A DNA stretch of 12,846 nucleotides from an uncultured Spirochaetia bacterium (GTDB taxonomy: Bacteria > Spirochaetota > UBA4802 > JAGODF01): NCBI GenBank assembly GCA_937967705.1, contig CALCJG010000209.1:1-12846 (forward strand). Direction: 5' to 3'. Of the stretch, positions 1-6,744 are shown in pieces (the first letter of the stretch is position 1; each line of letters starts with the position of its first letter). The position numbers and the translations under genes were made by a program. The notes below the pieces were generated by a model. That model did no database searches. It was not told where the DNA came from and worked only from the letters and a program-made list of their open reading frames with translations.

Positions 1-134
1 GTTACTGGACTTGACACAGGACCGATAACTTATAAGAGGAGATACTTAAAAAATACAATCTGCCCAACCTGGACGACTTCAACAAGTTTCATGAAGATAT
101 ACAGAACAGCTTCAACAGCAGCAACAGCCAATAA
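1..134 (+). CDS. 3' end of an unrecognised gene, with an apparent frame break
   Basis: The segment from about 48 to the TAA at 132-134 reads as convincing coding sequence in one frame (KKYNLPNLDDF, then an N/S/Q-rich tail ending NSSNSQ), with mostly C or G in third positions. That frame has stops at 12-14 and 33-35 and no ATG, GTG or TTG after them, so it cannot start inside the window. The frame beginning at base 1 is open and gives TGPITYKRRYLK up to the A6 run at 48-53. A one-base shift there joins the two into TYKRRYLKKYNLPNL. The cause could be a missing A in the assembly, a real mutation, or -1 ribosomal slippage on A-AAA-AAT. I do not recognise the protein. The Ser/Asn-rich end followed by a Maf gene would fit a flagellar or surface gene, but that is only context. 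Confidence 0.4.
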
Positions 135-168
135 ACGCCAGGCGCATTCACTGTATATAAACCTCCCA

Positions 169-197
169 TGAATAATTCCGGATGTTCCAATTATAAT
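169..197 (+). promoter_or_regulatory. Possible promoter with a consensus -10 just before maf
   Basis: A perfect TATAAT lies at 192-197. The hexamer 17 bases upstream (169-174, TGAATA) matches TTGACA at only three positions. Transcription would begin near base 204, only about four bases before the maf ATG at 208, so the message would be almost leaderless. The maf start also lacks a good Shine-Dalgarno sequence, which fits. A TATAAT can occur by chance in an A/T-rich gap, and readthrough from upstream is an equally good explanation. Confidence 0.25.
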
Positions 198-207
198 CAG
201 GCTTGAG

Positions 208-1935
208 ATGCACGAGTATTACCTTCAGGAAACCCCCAGCGGAAGGATGACGCTGATCTTCCGGGACAAAGCCCGGCAGGTTCGGCTTCATTCCGCCTAT
301 GATCCCGTAAGGGAAGCGGAGCGCGCCGTCGAATCCTTCAATCCCGGCAAGGCGGACCTCATCCTGGTGTGCGGATGCGCTCTGGGATACCACCTTACCC
401 TTCTCCGGAAGAGATTCCCTTCCTGCTGCATACTCCTCATCGAAAGGGATATGGATGTCCTTGAAATGGCCCGTAAGATCAATCCAGAAAGTCTGCAAGA
501 ACTGGTCCTCATCCAGGGGGCCGTGGACCTTCAGGCTTTTTTCGAATCCTATGATCTTAGCACCTTTAAAGGCACTGCTGTTTACCGACACCGCCCCTCA
601 TATCTTCTGGATCAGGATTACTACGACAGAATGTCGGCGGATATCAATCAGTACCTCTCCTCCAAGCTCAGCGACCTTTTAACCCGTTTCGAGTTCGAGG
701 GAAAATGGATTGAGAACATCGTACAAAACCTGCACCATGTCTTTTCGGCAGTTCCAGTCATCGACCTGTTCGGTAAATTTTCCGGCTATCCGGGGATTAT
801 CGTCTCGGCAGGTCCGTCCCTGAAAAAGAATATCGGACATATCTCCCGCCTCAAGGACCGGGTGCTGATCGTGGCCGTCGATACGGCCTTAAAGGTCTTG
901 CTGAAACACGGGATGGAACCCCATATCGTCATGACCCTGGACGCCCAGCGTCACAGCATCAAACACTTCCTTGGGATACCCAGAATCTCCGCAGCTCTCC
1001 TTGCGGATATGGTCAGCTACCCCCGCATCCTGCAAAAATATCCCGGCCCCCGAATCATCAGCACTACCTCCAAATACTATAATGCCCCTGAAGGGGATCT
1101 GATCCGGGAGACCACCCCTGTAATGGACTGGATCGAAGAATATATCCGCCCCATCGGAGACATCCAGTCGGGAGGCTCTGTAGCCACCAGTGCCTTCGAT
1201 CTTCTCCTCAACCTGGGCTGTGACCCCATAATACTGACAGGACAGGATCTGGCCTACACCGGCAGGGAGATACACTGCACGGGGACTCATCACAATGAAG
1301 AATGGCTGCCCAGGATCAGCCGTTTCGTCAATCTCGACACAATCAACCAGAATGTCGTGAGGAAGCGCAAAATCAAACTCATACCAGCCTATGGAAACCG
1401 GGATTCCGTAATCTCCGATTTCGTCTTTGATCTCTACCGGGGATGGTTCGAGGATTCCGCGGCAAAGGTGAGTATCGATGTCATCAATGCAACGGAAGGG
1501 GGTGCCCGCATCATAAACACCCGTGAACTTTCCCTGGAGGATCTGGCATCGGGGATTCCCCCCGCCGCCCAAAGTCCTCAGGCGATACTGACGGAAATTC
1601 TCAACAGCTCCCAGAGACAGGATGCACAACCCATGCTTTCGGCTCTTGACAACGCCATCTCGGACATCCATATCCTGTTAAATAGTGAGAATGAGGAGGA
1701 AACAGATCTTACCTCTCCCGCAAATAGCATCCGCCGGTTCATGGAGAAGGAAACCACGATCAGAATACTCGCCCCTTTCCTGCGGAAGACCCAGATTTAC
1801 CTGGCCCGACACCCGGAGATCGGAGAGGAAAAAGCCATGAAGATGCAAAGCGGGGATATCCTGGCCGCGGCCAAAAGGATACTCCCTCATTTAATCCGGG
1901 CCCGGAATCAAATCCAGTCCCCATCCGGGGAATAG
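208..1935 (+). CDS. Motility-associated factor (Maf) glycosyltransferase, DUF115/MptE-like
   Basis: This 575-residue soluble protein has the Maf layout. An N-terminal Rossmann-like part carries LILVCGCALGYH at about 51-62 and an acidic strand end (LLIERD, about 76-81). The central DUF115 domain starts with GIIVSAGPSL at 196-205, continues through IVAVDTAL (about 221-228) and MEPHIVMTLDAQ (about 236-247), and later shows GGSVATSAFDLLLNLGCDPIILTGQDLAYTG-type signatures (given here in outline) around 325-355. A helical region fills the C-terminus. Family members transfer nonulosonic sugars such as pseudaminic or legionaminic acid to flagellin, in the cytoplasm before export. The acceptor and sugar cannot be read from this sequence. 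ATG 208 is the only plausible start because no in-frame start lies upstream, although its ribosome site is weak. No flagellin or sugar-synthesis gene is visible beside it, so the link to flagella rests on the family. Confidence 0.9.
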   Translation: MHEYYLQETPSGRMTLIFRDKARQVRLHSAYDPVREAERAVESFNPGKADLILVCGCALGYHLTLLRKRFPSCCILLIERDMDVLEMARKINPESLQELVLIQGAVDLQAFFESYDLSTFKGTAVYRHRPSYLLDQDYYDRMSADINQYLSSKLSDLLTRFEFEGKWIENIVQNLHHVFSAVPVIDLFGKFSGYPGIIVSAGPSLKKNIGHISRLKDRVLIVAVDTALKVLLKHGMEPHIVMTLDAQRHSIKHFLGIPRISAALLADMVSYPRILQKYPGPRIISTTSKYYNAPEGDLIRETTPVMDWIEEYIRPIGDIQSGGSVATSAFDLLLNLGCDPIILTGQDLAYTGREIHCTGTHHNEEWLPRISRFVNLDTINQNVVRKRKIKLIPAYGNRDSVISDFVFDLYRGWFEDSAAKVSIDVINATEGGARIINTRELSLEDLASGIPPAAQSPQAILTEILNSSQRQDAQPMLSALDNAISDIHILLNSENEEETDLTSPANSIRRFMEKETTIRILAPFLRKTQIYLARHPEIGEEKAMKMQSGDILAAAKRILPHLIRARNQIQSPSGE

Positions 1936-2132
1936 AATATGCGGTTTACTTTCCTGTTTCCGGGCAGATGAGGGCGGAATCCATTCAATCCTTTAGTCAG
2001 CCGAACCGACATTCCGGAAGGCCTTTCATTGAAGCAAATCATCCCCCGGGAGACAATTTAGTACAGGCAAAAAATGTTACATCCGATAATAGAACAAAAC
2101 AGATCAAGAGCGGCCATCCGCAACGGAAAACA
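1936..2132 (+). other. Gap between maf and the envelope trio
   Basis: If the start at 2133 is right, this gap of about 200 bases is non-coding apart from the unlikely 55-codon extension back to ATG 1968. It contains the FliA-like promoter candidate at 2062-2089. Small palindromes around TTCCGGAA and CCCGGG occur, but no terminator with a T-run was seen after maf. Confidence 0.4.
2062..2089 (+). promoter_or_regulatory. Possible sigma-28 (FliA)-type promoter upstream of the envelope gene trio
   Basis: TCCGATAA at 2082-2089 matches seven of eight bases of the flagellar -10 consensus GCCGATAA. TACA at 2062-2065 resembles the TAAA -35 core at a 16-base spacing, one more than usual. The start would fall near 2096, about 37 bases before ATG 2133. 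Seven-of-eight matches occur several times by chance in a window of this size, and some lie inside genes here. The value of this one comes from its intergenic position and fitting distance. Confidence 0.28.
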
Positions 2133-2981
2133 ATGAATCTGATAAAAATCGTTTCATTCTTATTACCCTTCGGCATCCTTTTTTCCCCTCTGGAAGGATC
2201 GGATTTTATATCCATTAAAGGGTCCGCGTATATCAACTGGACGAAAGGCTATGTAAAATCAAGAGCCAAGGCCGCCCTGGAGGTGGATGAGAGCGGCCAT
2301 CCGGTCGATAAATACAGCGGCAGCCCGATGGGTCTTAACAGGGGCAGAACTGATGCTTACGGCAGAGCCAGGGAAGAGGTTCTGGAAAACATCATGCGTG
2401 CCCTCAATACCATGAGAGTCGATTCGGAAAAGCTTTTTTCCGACTTGATACGGGATGATGCCTTTACGCAGAGAAAAATCTCGGAATCCCTTATGCATTC
2501 CCTCAAACTGAGGGATAAACCATCCGGATTCTATACCTCATCCTGTGTGGGAAAACTCAAGCTGGGAGACATCATTGCGGCTCTTCCCTATGATTTCCCG
2601 TCACAGGAATTCCCCGTAAGGGATGACATGCCGCTTTCCACAGACTACTCCGGCGTCATCATAGACGCGCGCGGCCTGAAGATTGAACCCATGCTTTTTC
2701 CCGCCCTGCTGGATCCCGAAGGCCTGGAGATTTATGGCCGCATCCACGTAGACGGCCGTTATGCCTGTGATCGGGGGATTGCATCCTACTGTTATAATGA
2801 GGACGAAGCCGTAAAAAACAAAAAAGCCGGCAGAAAACCCTATTATGCCGTAGCCATCAAGGCCCTCAACGGCAACCCGGTTCTTTCAGAAAAGGATGTA
2901 AGGAAAATACTCAGCGGTAAAAATACAAGAAATCAGTTGAAAAGATGCCATGTCATTATTATACTGGACAGGAAAAGATAA
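2133..2981 (+). CDS. Exported LPP20/FlgT-like protein
   Basis: The frame is open from ATG 1968, but that would put 55 polar residues ahead of a clear signal peptide. I therefore start at ATG 2133, giving 282 residues. The N-terminus MNLIKIVSFLLPFGILF is a short basic and hydrophobic signal segment with no obvious lipobox Cys, so the product is probably periplasmic. About 72-130 (DAYGRAREEVLENIMRAL and following) resembles the LPP20-type helical region. YSGVIIDARGLKIEPMLFP (about 172-190) followed by GLEIYG is a signature recurring in LPP20 and FlgT-like proteins. The C-terminal half is beta-rich and ends in VIIILDRKR. FlgT in Vibrio is part of the H-ring of the flagellar motor, and LPP20 proteins are envelope lipoproteins; which role applies here is unknown. 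The next gene starts three bases after its stop. The ribosome site is weak. Confidence 0.65.
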   Translation: MNLIKIVSFLLPFGILFSPLEGSDFISIKGSAYINWTKGYVKSRAKAALEVDESGHPVDKYSGSPMGLNRGRTDAYGRAREEVLENIMRALNTMRVDSEKLFSDLIRDDAFTQRKISESLMHSLKLRDKPSGFYTSSCVGKLKLGDIIAALPYDFPSQEFPVRDDMPLSTDYSGVIIDARGLKIEPMLFPALLDPEGLEIYGRIHVDGRYACDRGIASYCYNEDEAVKNKKAGRKPYYAVAIKALNGNPVLSEKDVRKILSGKNTRNQLKRCHVIIILDRKR

Positions 2982-2984
2982 CTC

Positions 2985-3701
2985 ATGAATCCCCTTGTCA
3001 ACATTCTGTCTAAAATCATCATGATGATCAACAGCTCCCTTGATCGCATCGACAGGAAAAAAGCCGAGTCGATCAAACAGGGCTTCATTTTCCTGGTTTT
3101 CGTACTGTCCGTTGTTACGATCATTATCGGGTACAGAATGGGCAGGGACTCGGTCAAACGCACGGGCACCCCTCTTATTAAAGGCACAAAGGATCTCTTT
3201 GAGATAGATATCAAACGGGAGAGGGAGACCCCCCGGTACGGAGGCATGATCGATTCCGATGCCCTTTCGGAAATAAAGGATATCGAATATAAAAAAATCA
3301 CATTCCCTTCGAGAGAGGGCTTGAATCTCGAAGCCACGGAGAAACTTGCCGAACCCGAAGCTCTGAAAAAGAAACCCGTTGCTCCCGTTGACGCTGATAC
3401 CAGGGAAAGATTATCGGAGATCGACCGCACCGACGATTCCCTCCCCAAGGGCGGTGTCCGTCCTTTGAAGCGAAGGAATATGCCGGAGGAAGAGAAAAAC
3501 CGTCCGGCCCTTGTGAAGGATGATGAGCGGACTCTTCCGAAAAAGGATACTCCCGAAACGGTAAAGAAGGATGTTCGAGACTCAGCCCCCAGGGACATCC
3601 GGGATATTGAAAAAGGGAAAAAAAGCGACGAAAAAATCAGATTTCACGACAAGCGGGATCTGAAGCCGATAGATAAAGACAAAGGGACCGTACAGAAATG
3701 A
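2985..3701 (+). CDS. Single-pass membrane protein with long charged, probably disordered tail
   Basis: I do not recognise this 238-residue protein. A short basic N-terminus (about 1-32, including DRIDRKKAESIKQ) precedes one hydrophobic helix at about 33-50 (GFIFLVFVLSVVTIIIGY). The remaining 185 or so residues are dominated by K, R, E, D and P with no hydrophobic core, as expected of a disordered or extended segment. The Arg/Lys-rich residues before the helix predict the N-terminus inside and the tail in the periplasm. Such a topology suits a tether or spacer reaching through the periplasm, but no function is proven. The gene begins three bases after the LPP20-like gene, and its stop overlaps the next start (ATGA at 3698-3701), so the three genes are almost certainly co-transcribed. 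No C-terminal peptidoglycan-binding domain is visible. Confidence 0.65.
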   Translation: MNPLVNILSKIIMMINSSLDRIDRKKAESIKQGFIFLVFVLSVVTIIIGYRMGRDSVKRTGTPLIKGTKDLFEIDIKRERETPRYGGMIDSDALSEIKDIEYKKITFPSREGLNLEATEKLAEPEALKKKPVAPVDADTRERLSEIDRTDDSLPKGGVRPLKRRNMPEEEKNRPALVKDDERTLPKKDTPETVKKDVRDSAPRDIRDIEKGKKSDEKIRFHDKRDLKPIDKDKGTVQK

Positions 3702-4558
3702 AAGGCTACCTATCACTACCCCTTCTTATTTTGATACCCCTATCGCTCTTTGCCAAGGATTTACAGAAAACCGAGGAAATCATCAACACCATTCTGAGAA
3801 ATGACATTCGGGTCTCACGCCCTGAGAAGGATGACAGCAAGGGGAAGGATCCCGGGAAGGATCAAAAGTCCCCCGAAAAGGGAAAGGTATCCAAATCCAA
3901 GGAAAAGAAGGAAACAACGTCTGATGAGATTCTCTATAAAATCGGAATTCAGAATTTCAACACAGAACTCTACGAAGCGGCCGTAAAGAATTTTACAGAG
4001 CTGAAATCCAAATTCCCACAGAGTGACTTCCGCGATAACGCCAGTATCTGGAGCGGCAAGTCCCATGTCAAACTGGGGAAATATGATGAGGCCCTTAAGG
4101 ATTTCTCATCCATCGCTGAAGGTTCGGGGGAGTATTATGCCTCCCTCTTCTATCAGGGGGATACCTATCAAAGGATGGGCCAGAACTACAGGGCCGTGGA
4201 ATTGTATCACCGGCTGGCGTCCCTGCATCCCACTTACGAACTGGCAGATGACGCCCTCATTCGAACAGGATACATCTACCTGCAGGAACGTAAAGGCAAA
4301 CAGGCCCTGGAAGCGGCCATAACCGTCATCAAACGCTACGGCCATCAGGATATGGTGGATGACGCTTATTACCTCATTGGGAAGGTTTATGAAAAGGATC
4401 CGCAGTTGAGGGATATTGAAATGGCAAGGAAGATCTATAAAATATTCCTGAAGAAGGCGGAGAGAGGAGACAGATATTTTGTCAACTCACCCCTGAGAAG
4501 AAGGGTATCCAGCGACCTGAAATATATTGAAGCATCCTATTTCAAATTGGAAAAGTAA
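3698..4558 (+). CDS. Exported tetratricopeptide-repeat protein
   Basis: This is a 286-residue protein. The first 20 residues (MKGYLSLPLLILIPLSLFAK) form a signal peptide with likely cleavage after Ala19. Residues about 40-75 form a Lys/Glu/Ser-rich linker resembling the tail of the preceding protein. From about 77 onward there are roughly five TPR-like helical hairpins: LYEAAVKNFTELKSKFPQS, GKYDEALKDFSSI, QNYRAVELYHRLASLHP, KGKQALEAAITVIKRYG and a final one near 222-255. The arrangement resembles BamD, CpoB/YbgF and related periplasmic scaffolds, but it has no lipobox Cys and no N-terminal coiled coil, so none of these names is safe. TPR proteins also build the periplasmic collar of spirochaete flagella, a possible but unproven role. 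The start overlaps the preceding stop by four bases, and GGGA at 3684-3687 is a weak ribosome site. Confidence 0.75.
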   Translation: MKGYLSLPLLILIPLSLFAKDLQKTEEIINTILRNDIRVSRPEKDDSKGKDPGKDQKSPEKGKVSKSKEKKETTSDEILYKIGIQNFNTELYEAAVKNFTELKSKFPQSDFRDNASIWSGKSHVKLGKYDEALKDFSSIAEGSGEYYASLFYQGDTYQRMGQNYRAVELYHRLASLHPTYELADDALIRTGYIYLQERKGKQALEAAITVIKRYGHQDMVDDAYYLIGKVYEKDPQLRDIEMARKIYKIFLKKAERGDRYFVNSPLRRRVSSDLKYIEASYFKLEK

Positions 4559-4603
4559 CCCCCCGCCTCTTCCTGAGCGATCAATACATAAATGACACTA
4601 TTC

Positions 4604-5068
4604 CTATTTTAAGGCCACATTGACCTCGAATTGCCCAAAGGGACTGTATAGATTGATAGCCAATGTGGTTTGTTTAACCAGGGTTATGGTAAATCCCTTT
4701 CCCTCCACGACAGTCGGTGTGGTCATTTCAATCCGCTTTCCCGAATAGGCAAAAAGGTTCATGGCATTACCAGTAATCATATTGGCCAATTCACCCACGA
4801 TGTCCTTGTATTCCTGTTTGATCTGATTCTCCGGAATCCCGGGTGCAAGGGTTTCAGCTATCTTATAAACCATGTTATAACCCATGGAATAGACCACTTC
4901 CCCGGTTACGGCCCCCGTGATCCCTATGATGATGGCGACGTCATGACTGGGATCCGGAACCTCTTTTATGGTTAACTTCCCTCGACGCAAATCCACCTGC
5001 ATGATGGATTTGAAAACAGCGCTGGCGGCTTCCAGAAAGGGATTAACATATTCGGCATTGATATTCAT
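4604..5068 (-). CDS. cheX: Chemotaxis phosphatase CheX
   Basis: The 154-residue product matches the length and layout of CheX, a member of the CheC/CheX/FliY family that removes phosphate from CheY-P in the cytoplasm. The active-site helix is visible as VGELANMITGNAMNLF, giving the conserved Glu93 and Asn96 of the ExxN signature plus Asn101. Alternating strands follow, including FTITLVKQTTLAINL (about 126-140). CheX enzymes act as dimers with one such helix per subunit. There is a good ribosome site (AGAGGT seven bases before the ATG). It is the second gene of a minus-strand pair, 18 bases after the SurA/PpiD-like gene. It faces the TPR gene across a 45-base convergent gap with no clear terminator hairpin. 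The cognate CheY is not in the window. Confidence 0.9.
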   Translation of the reverse strand: MNINAEYVNPFLEAASAVFKSIMQVDLRRGKLTIKEVPDPSHDVAIIIGITGAVTGEVVYSMGYNMVYKIAETLAPGIPENQIKQEYKDIVGELANMITGNAMNLFAYSGKRIEMTTPTVVEGKGFTITLVKQTTLAINLYSPFGQFEVNVALK

Positions 5069-5086
5069 AACTGGACCTCTGAATTA

Positions 5087-6226
5087 TTATTGCATTCTTA
5101 AATTGCGGACAATCTTGGATTTTTCACGGAATTGATTCATAAACCCGAAATAGAGGGAATTCAATCTTTCCCTGAGAAGCCCGTTCTCAATGGCCGCGTA
5201 TGTTGAGGCATCGGGTGTTTCCATTTTAATCTCCCGTTTGACAGGAGCGAATATATAGAGCCCGTCTATAGCGCTGATGATTCTTGAAGACTTACCCGGT
5301 TCCATCCGCAAAAACTCATCCCTGAAAACCTTCGACTCGGAAATAGCGGAAAGCACCTTCCCTTTCTCGGCATTCTCCTTCATCGGCTCACCGATCTTGA
5401 AAACATTCGAAAGCCCGACCTTTCCTTTTAAAACCGCCGCGGTTTTATCGAACGAATCCCTGGCAATTGCCATCTTGTTGATCTGGTCCACGATTTCTTT
5501 CTTTCTCTGTTCTACTTTTCTGATCTCCAGTTTTTTGCGTATCCTTTCCCTGTCCGTCTTGGGATCCTTCACTTCGCTAGCGTTTTTCGCCAGTTCCTGA
5601 TTGATTTCCCCGTCAGTGACCTGAATTTCCTTTTCGACCCGTTTTTTGAAATCCGCTTCCGAAAGATAACAGTATTTTACCTGAAGCTGCGATTTCTTCA
5701 TGGTATTCTCCATCTTCACTTCTTCCGGAGATACAGACAGACCGTTTTCAAGCATCTGCATCATCTCCCGGTTTATGAGTATATCCTTAACCATGAAAAA
5801 GTATTCTGATTTTGAATATTGATAGTGCCGCAGATAGCGCTCATAATAGTCGTTGTTGAACTGCTCTGTCTTGTCCGTAAAATTGGTTTTAATGATCTCC
5901 CTAACCTTCTCATCGGAAACCTTGATTTTGAGATTCTTGGCCTTCTGAATCTGCAGACGGTTTTCGATGAGGGCATTGAGTACGTATTTCTGCAATTCCT
6001 TATCATTGGAATCTTTTAGTCCATACTGCTGTGCGAAGTTTTCCCGGAATCTCACAAACTCAACATAGCTGACGGTTTCACCATTGATACTGGCCACAGT
6101 ATTCTGATCGAAACCCATGCGGGAGATGAAATCAGGCATACCGAAGGAGATGATGATGATAATCATGAAAAAACCGATGACCACATAACCGCCGATCTTC
6201 ACCAGCGGTGATTTTGAATCAAACAT
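5087..6226 (-). CDS. Membrane-anchored SurA/PpiD-like chaperone without a parvulin domain
   Basis: This 379-residue protein has a short N-terminal cytoplasmic end, one transmembrane helix at about 12-30 (GGYVVIGFFMIIIIISFGM), then a SurA_N-type domain. That domain is marked by VASINGETVSYVEFVRFREN (about 44-63) and by ALIENRLQIQKAKNLKIKVSDEKV (in outline, about 85-108). This is the PpiD layout: an inner-membrane anchor with a periplasmic foldase part that holds exported proteins. The region after about 170 is a long charged helical stretch, and no parvulin catalytic domain is recognisable, so it is likely a chaperone rather than an isomerase. The total is well short of E. coli PpiD (about 620 residues). 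ATG at 6226-6224 directly precedes the anchor; a GAGG lies about a dozen bases upstream. It is transcribed first in the pair with cheX. Confidence 0.75.
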   Translation of the reverse strand: MFDSKSPLVKIGGYVVIGFFMIIIIISFGMPDFISRMGFDQNTVASINGETVSYVEFVRFRENFAQQYGLKDSNDKELQKYVLNALIENRLQIQKAKNLKIKVSDEKVREIIKTNFTDKTEQFNNDYYERYLRHYQYSKSEYFFMVKDILINREMMQMLENGLSVSPEEVKMENTMKKSQLQVKYCYLSEADFKKRVEKEIQVTDGEINQELAKNASEVKDPKTDRERIRKKLEIRKVEQRKKEIVDQINKMAIARDSFDKTAAVLKGKVGLSNVFKIGEPMKENAEKGKVLSAISESKVFRDEFLRMEPGKSSRIISAIDGLYIFAPVKREIKMETPDASTYAAIENGLLRERLNSLYFGFMNQFREKSKIVRNLRMQ

Positions 6227-6270
6227 ACAAGAGCCTCACTTTTTTCCAGGAGTTTATTATAGAGAAGAAT

Positions 6271-6299
6271 CCCCCTAAGAAGGGATAATCCCTCAAGGG
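6271..6299 (-). other. Alternating C/G arms in the ppiD-like leader (possible overlapping hairpins)
   Basis: On the minus strand the leader carries four short arms in order: CCCTT, GAGGGAT, ATCCCTT and AGGGG. Neighbouring arms can pair 1:2, 2:3 or 3:4, so the hairpins are mutually exclusive, as in attenuators. The stems are only 3-5 pairs and no U-tract follows, so a regulatory role is unproven. The rest of the roughly 200-base leader (6227-6422) shows no RNA family I recognise. Confidence 0.2.
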
Positions 6300-6428
6300 C
6301 GCGCATCACGGCAAAACCGCTTCCCATTGACCTTCCGGCTACATGCATTAAGCAGATTCCCGCGGAGCCCAGCTAATATACAACGATTTTACTCACTTTT
6401 TTCGTTTCTGCGGCATTTTACTGCATTG

Positions 6429-6457
6429 ATTATGGTATCCAGCGGCATATTTGTCAA
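6429..6457 (-). promoter_or_regulatory. Near-consensus sigma-70-type promoter for the ppiD-like/cheX pair
   Basis: On the minus strand a perfect -35 TTGACA (6457-6452) is followed after exactly 17 bases by CATAAT (6434-6429), five of six matches to the -10 consensus. Transcription would begin near 6422, leaving an untranslated leader of about 196 bases before ATG 6226. The promoter sits immediately after the Trm112-like stop, so the downstream pair can be expressed independently of that gene. Perfect spacing with 11 of 12 matches makes this the best promoter in the window. Confidence 0.65.
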
Positions 6458-6465
6458 CGAGAATA

Positions 6466-6630
6466 TTAGTCTTTTACGGCCTCTTCCACCAGCATGACCG
6501 GGATACCGTCCTTCACCGGGTATTTCAGACCGCACTCAGTGCAGATAATTCGCTCATTCTTGGCATCATACTCCACATCCCCTTTGCAGGCTGGACATGC
6601 CAGGATGTCAAGAAGCTTTGTATCAATCAT
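6466..6630 (-). CDS. Small Trm112-like zinc-ribbon protein
   Basis: The 54-residue product starts [20 protein letters not shown] and continues through [20 protein letters not shown] to its end. It has the two Cys pairs (CPAC and CTEC) and the YPV-DGIPVML ending typical of Trm112/YcaR-family proteins. Eukaryotic and archaeal Trm112 activates several methyltransferases; the bacterial role is less settled, and members often sit near lipid A or glycan genes. A clear ribosome site (AGGGAG, about six bases before the ATG) supports the start. It lies alone between two regulatory gaps: a 222-base divergent gap to mcp1 and the promoter just beyond its stop. A weak TTGACT in the upstream gap might be its -35, but no good -10 follows. 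Confidence 0.85.
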   Translation of the reverse strand: MIDTKLLDILACPACKGDVEYDAKNERIICTECGLKYPVKDGIPVMLVEEAVKD

Positions 6631-6744
6631 GGGTATCTCCCTAAGGATTATTTCGATGGTTACGATAAATCCTTATTAATTCCGCAAGTCAATTAAAATA
6701 TTCCCCCGTCATTCAATTATTTACCCTAACCTTCCGACAATAAT

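Noticed and set aside
11..36. TTGACA at 11-16 with TATAAG at 31-36 as a promoter
   Set aside because: The spacing is only 14 bases and the segment is probably coding. An ACCGATAA at 21-28 was also set aside because no TAAA-like -35 precedes it.
889..1671. A 260-codon open frame on the minus strand inside maf
   Set aside because: It is fully antisense to a strongly recognisable Maf gene, has no domain character, and lacks a ribosome site; it is a by-product of codon bias.
1968..2132. Upstream extension of the LPP20-like gene to ATG 1968
   Set aside because: It would add 55 polar residues before an obvious signal peptide and would cover the promoter candidate.
3122..3420. Additional FliA-like -10 matches within genes (reverse-strand TCCGATAA and CCCGATAA-type sites)
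   Set aside because: They are inside coding sequence without a -35 or a downstream gene. They show how often such 7-of-8 matches occur by chance.
2933..3598. A 221-codon minus-strand frame opposite the charged membrane protein
   Set aside because: It is Ser/Phe/Arg-rich low complexity arising from the K/E/D-rich plus strand. The plus-strand gene fits its operon with a 3-base gap and an ATGA overlap.
4559..4603. Bidirectional terminator between the TPR gene and cheX
   Set aside because: The 45-base convergent gap has no stem with a flanking T-run that I can draw.
6451..6696. Plus-strand 81-codon frame near the Trm112-like gene
   Set aside because: It is antisense to a 54-residue protein with clear CxxC pairs and a good ribosome site on the minus strand.
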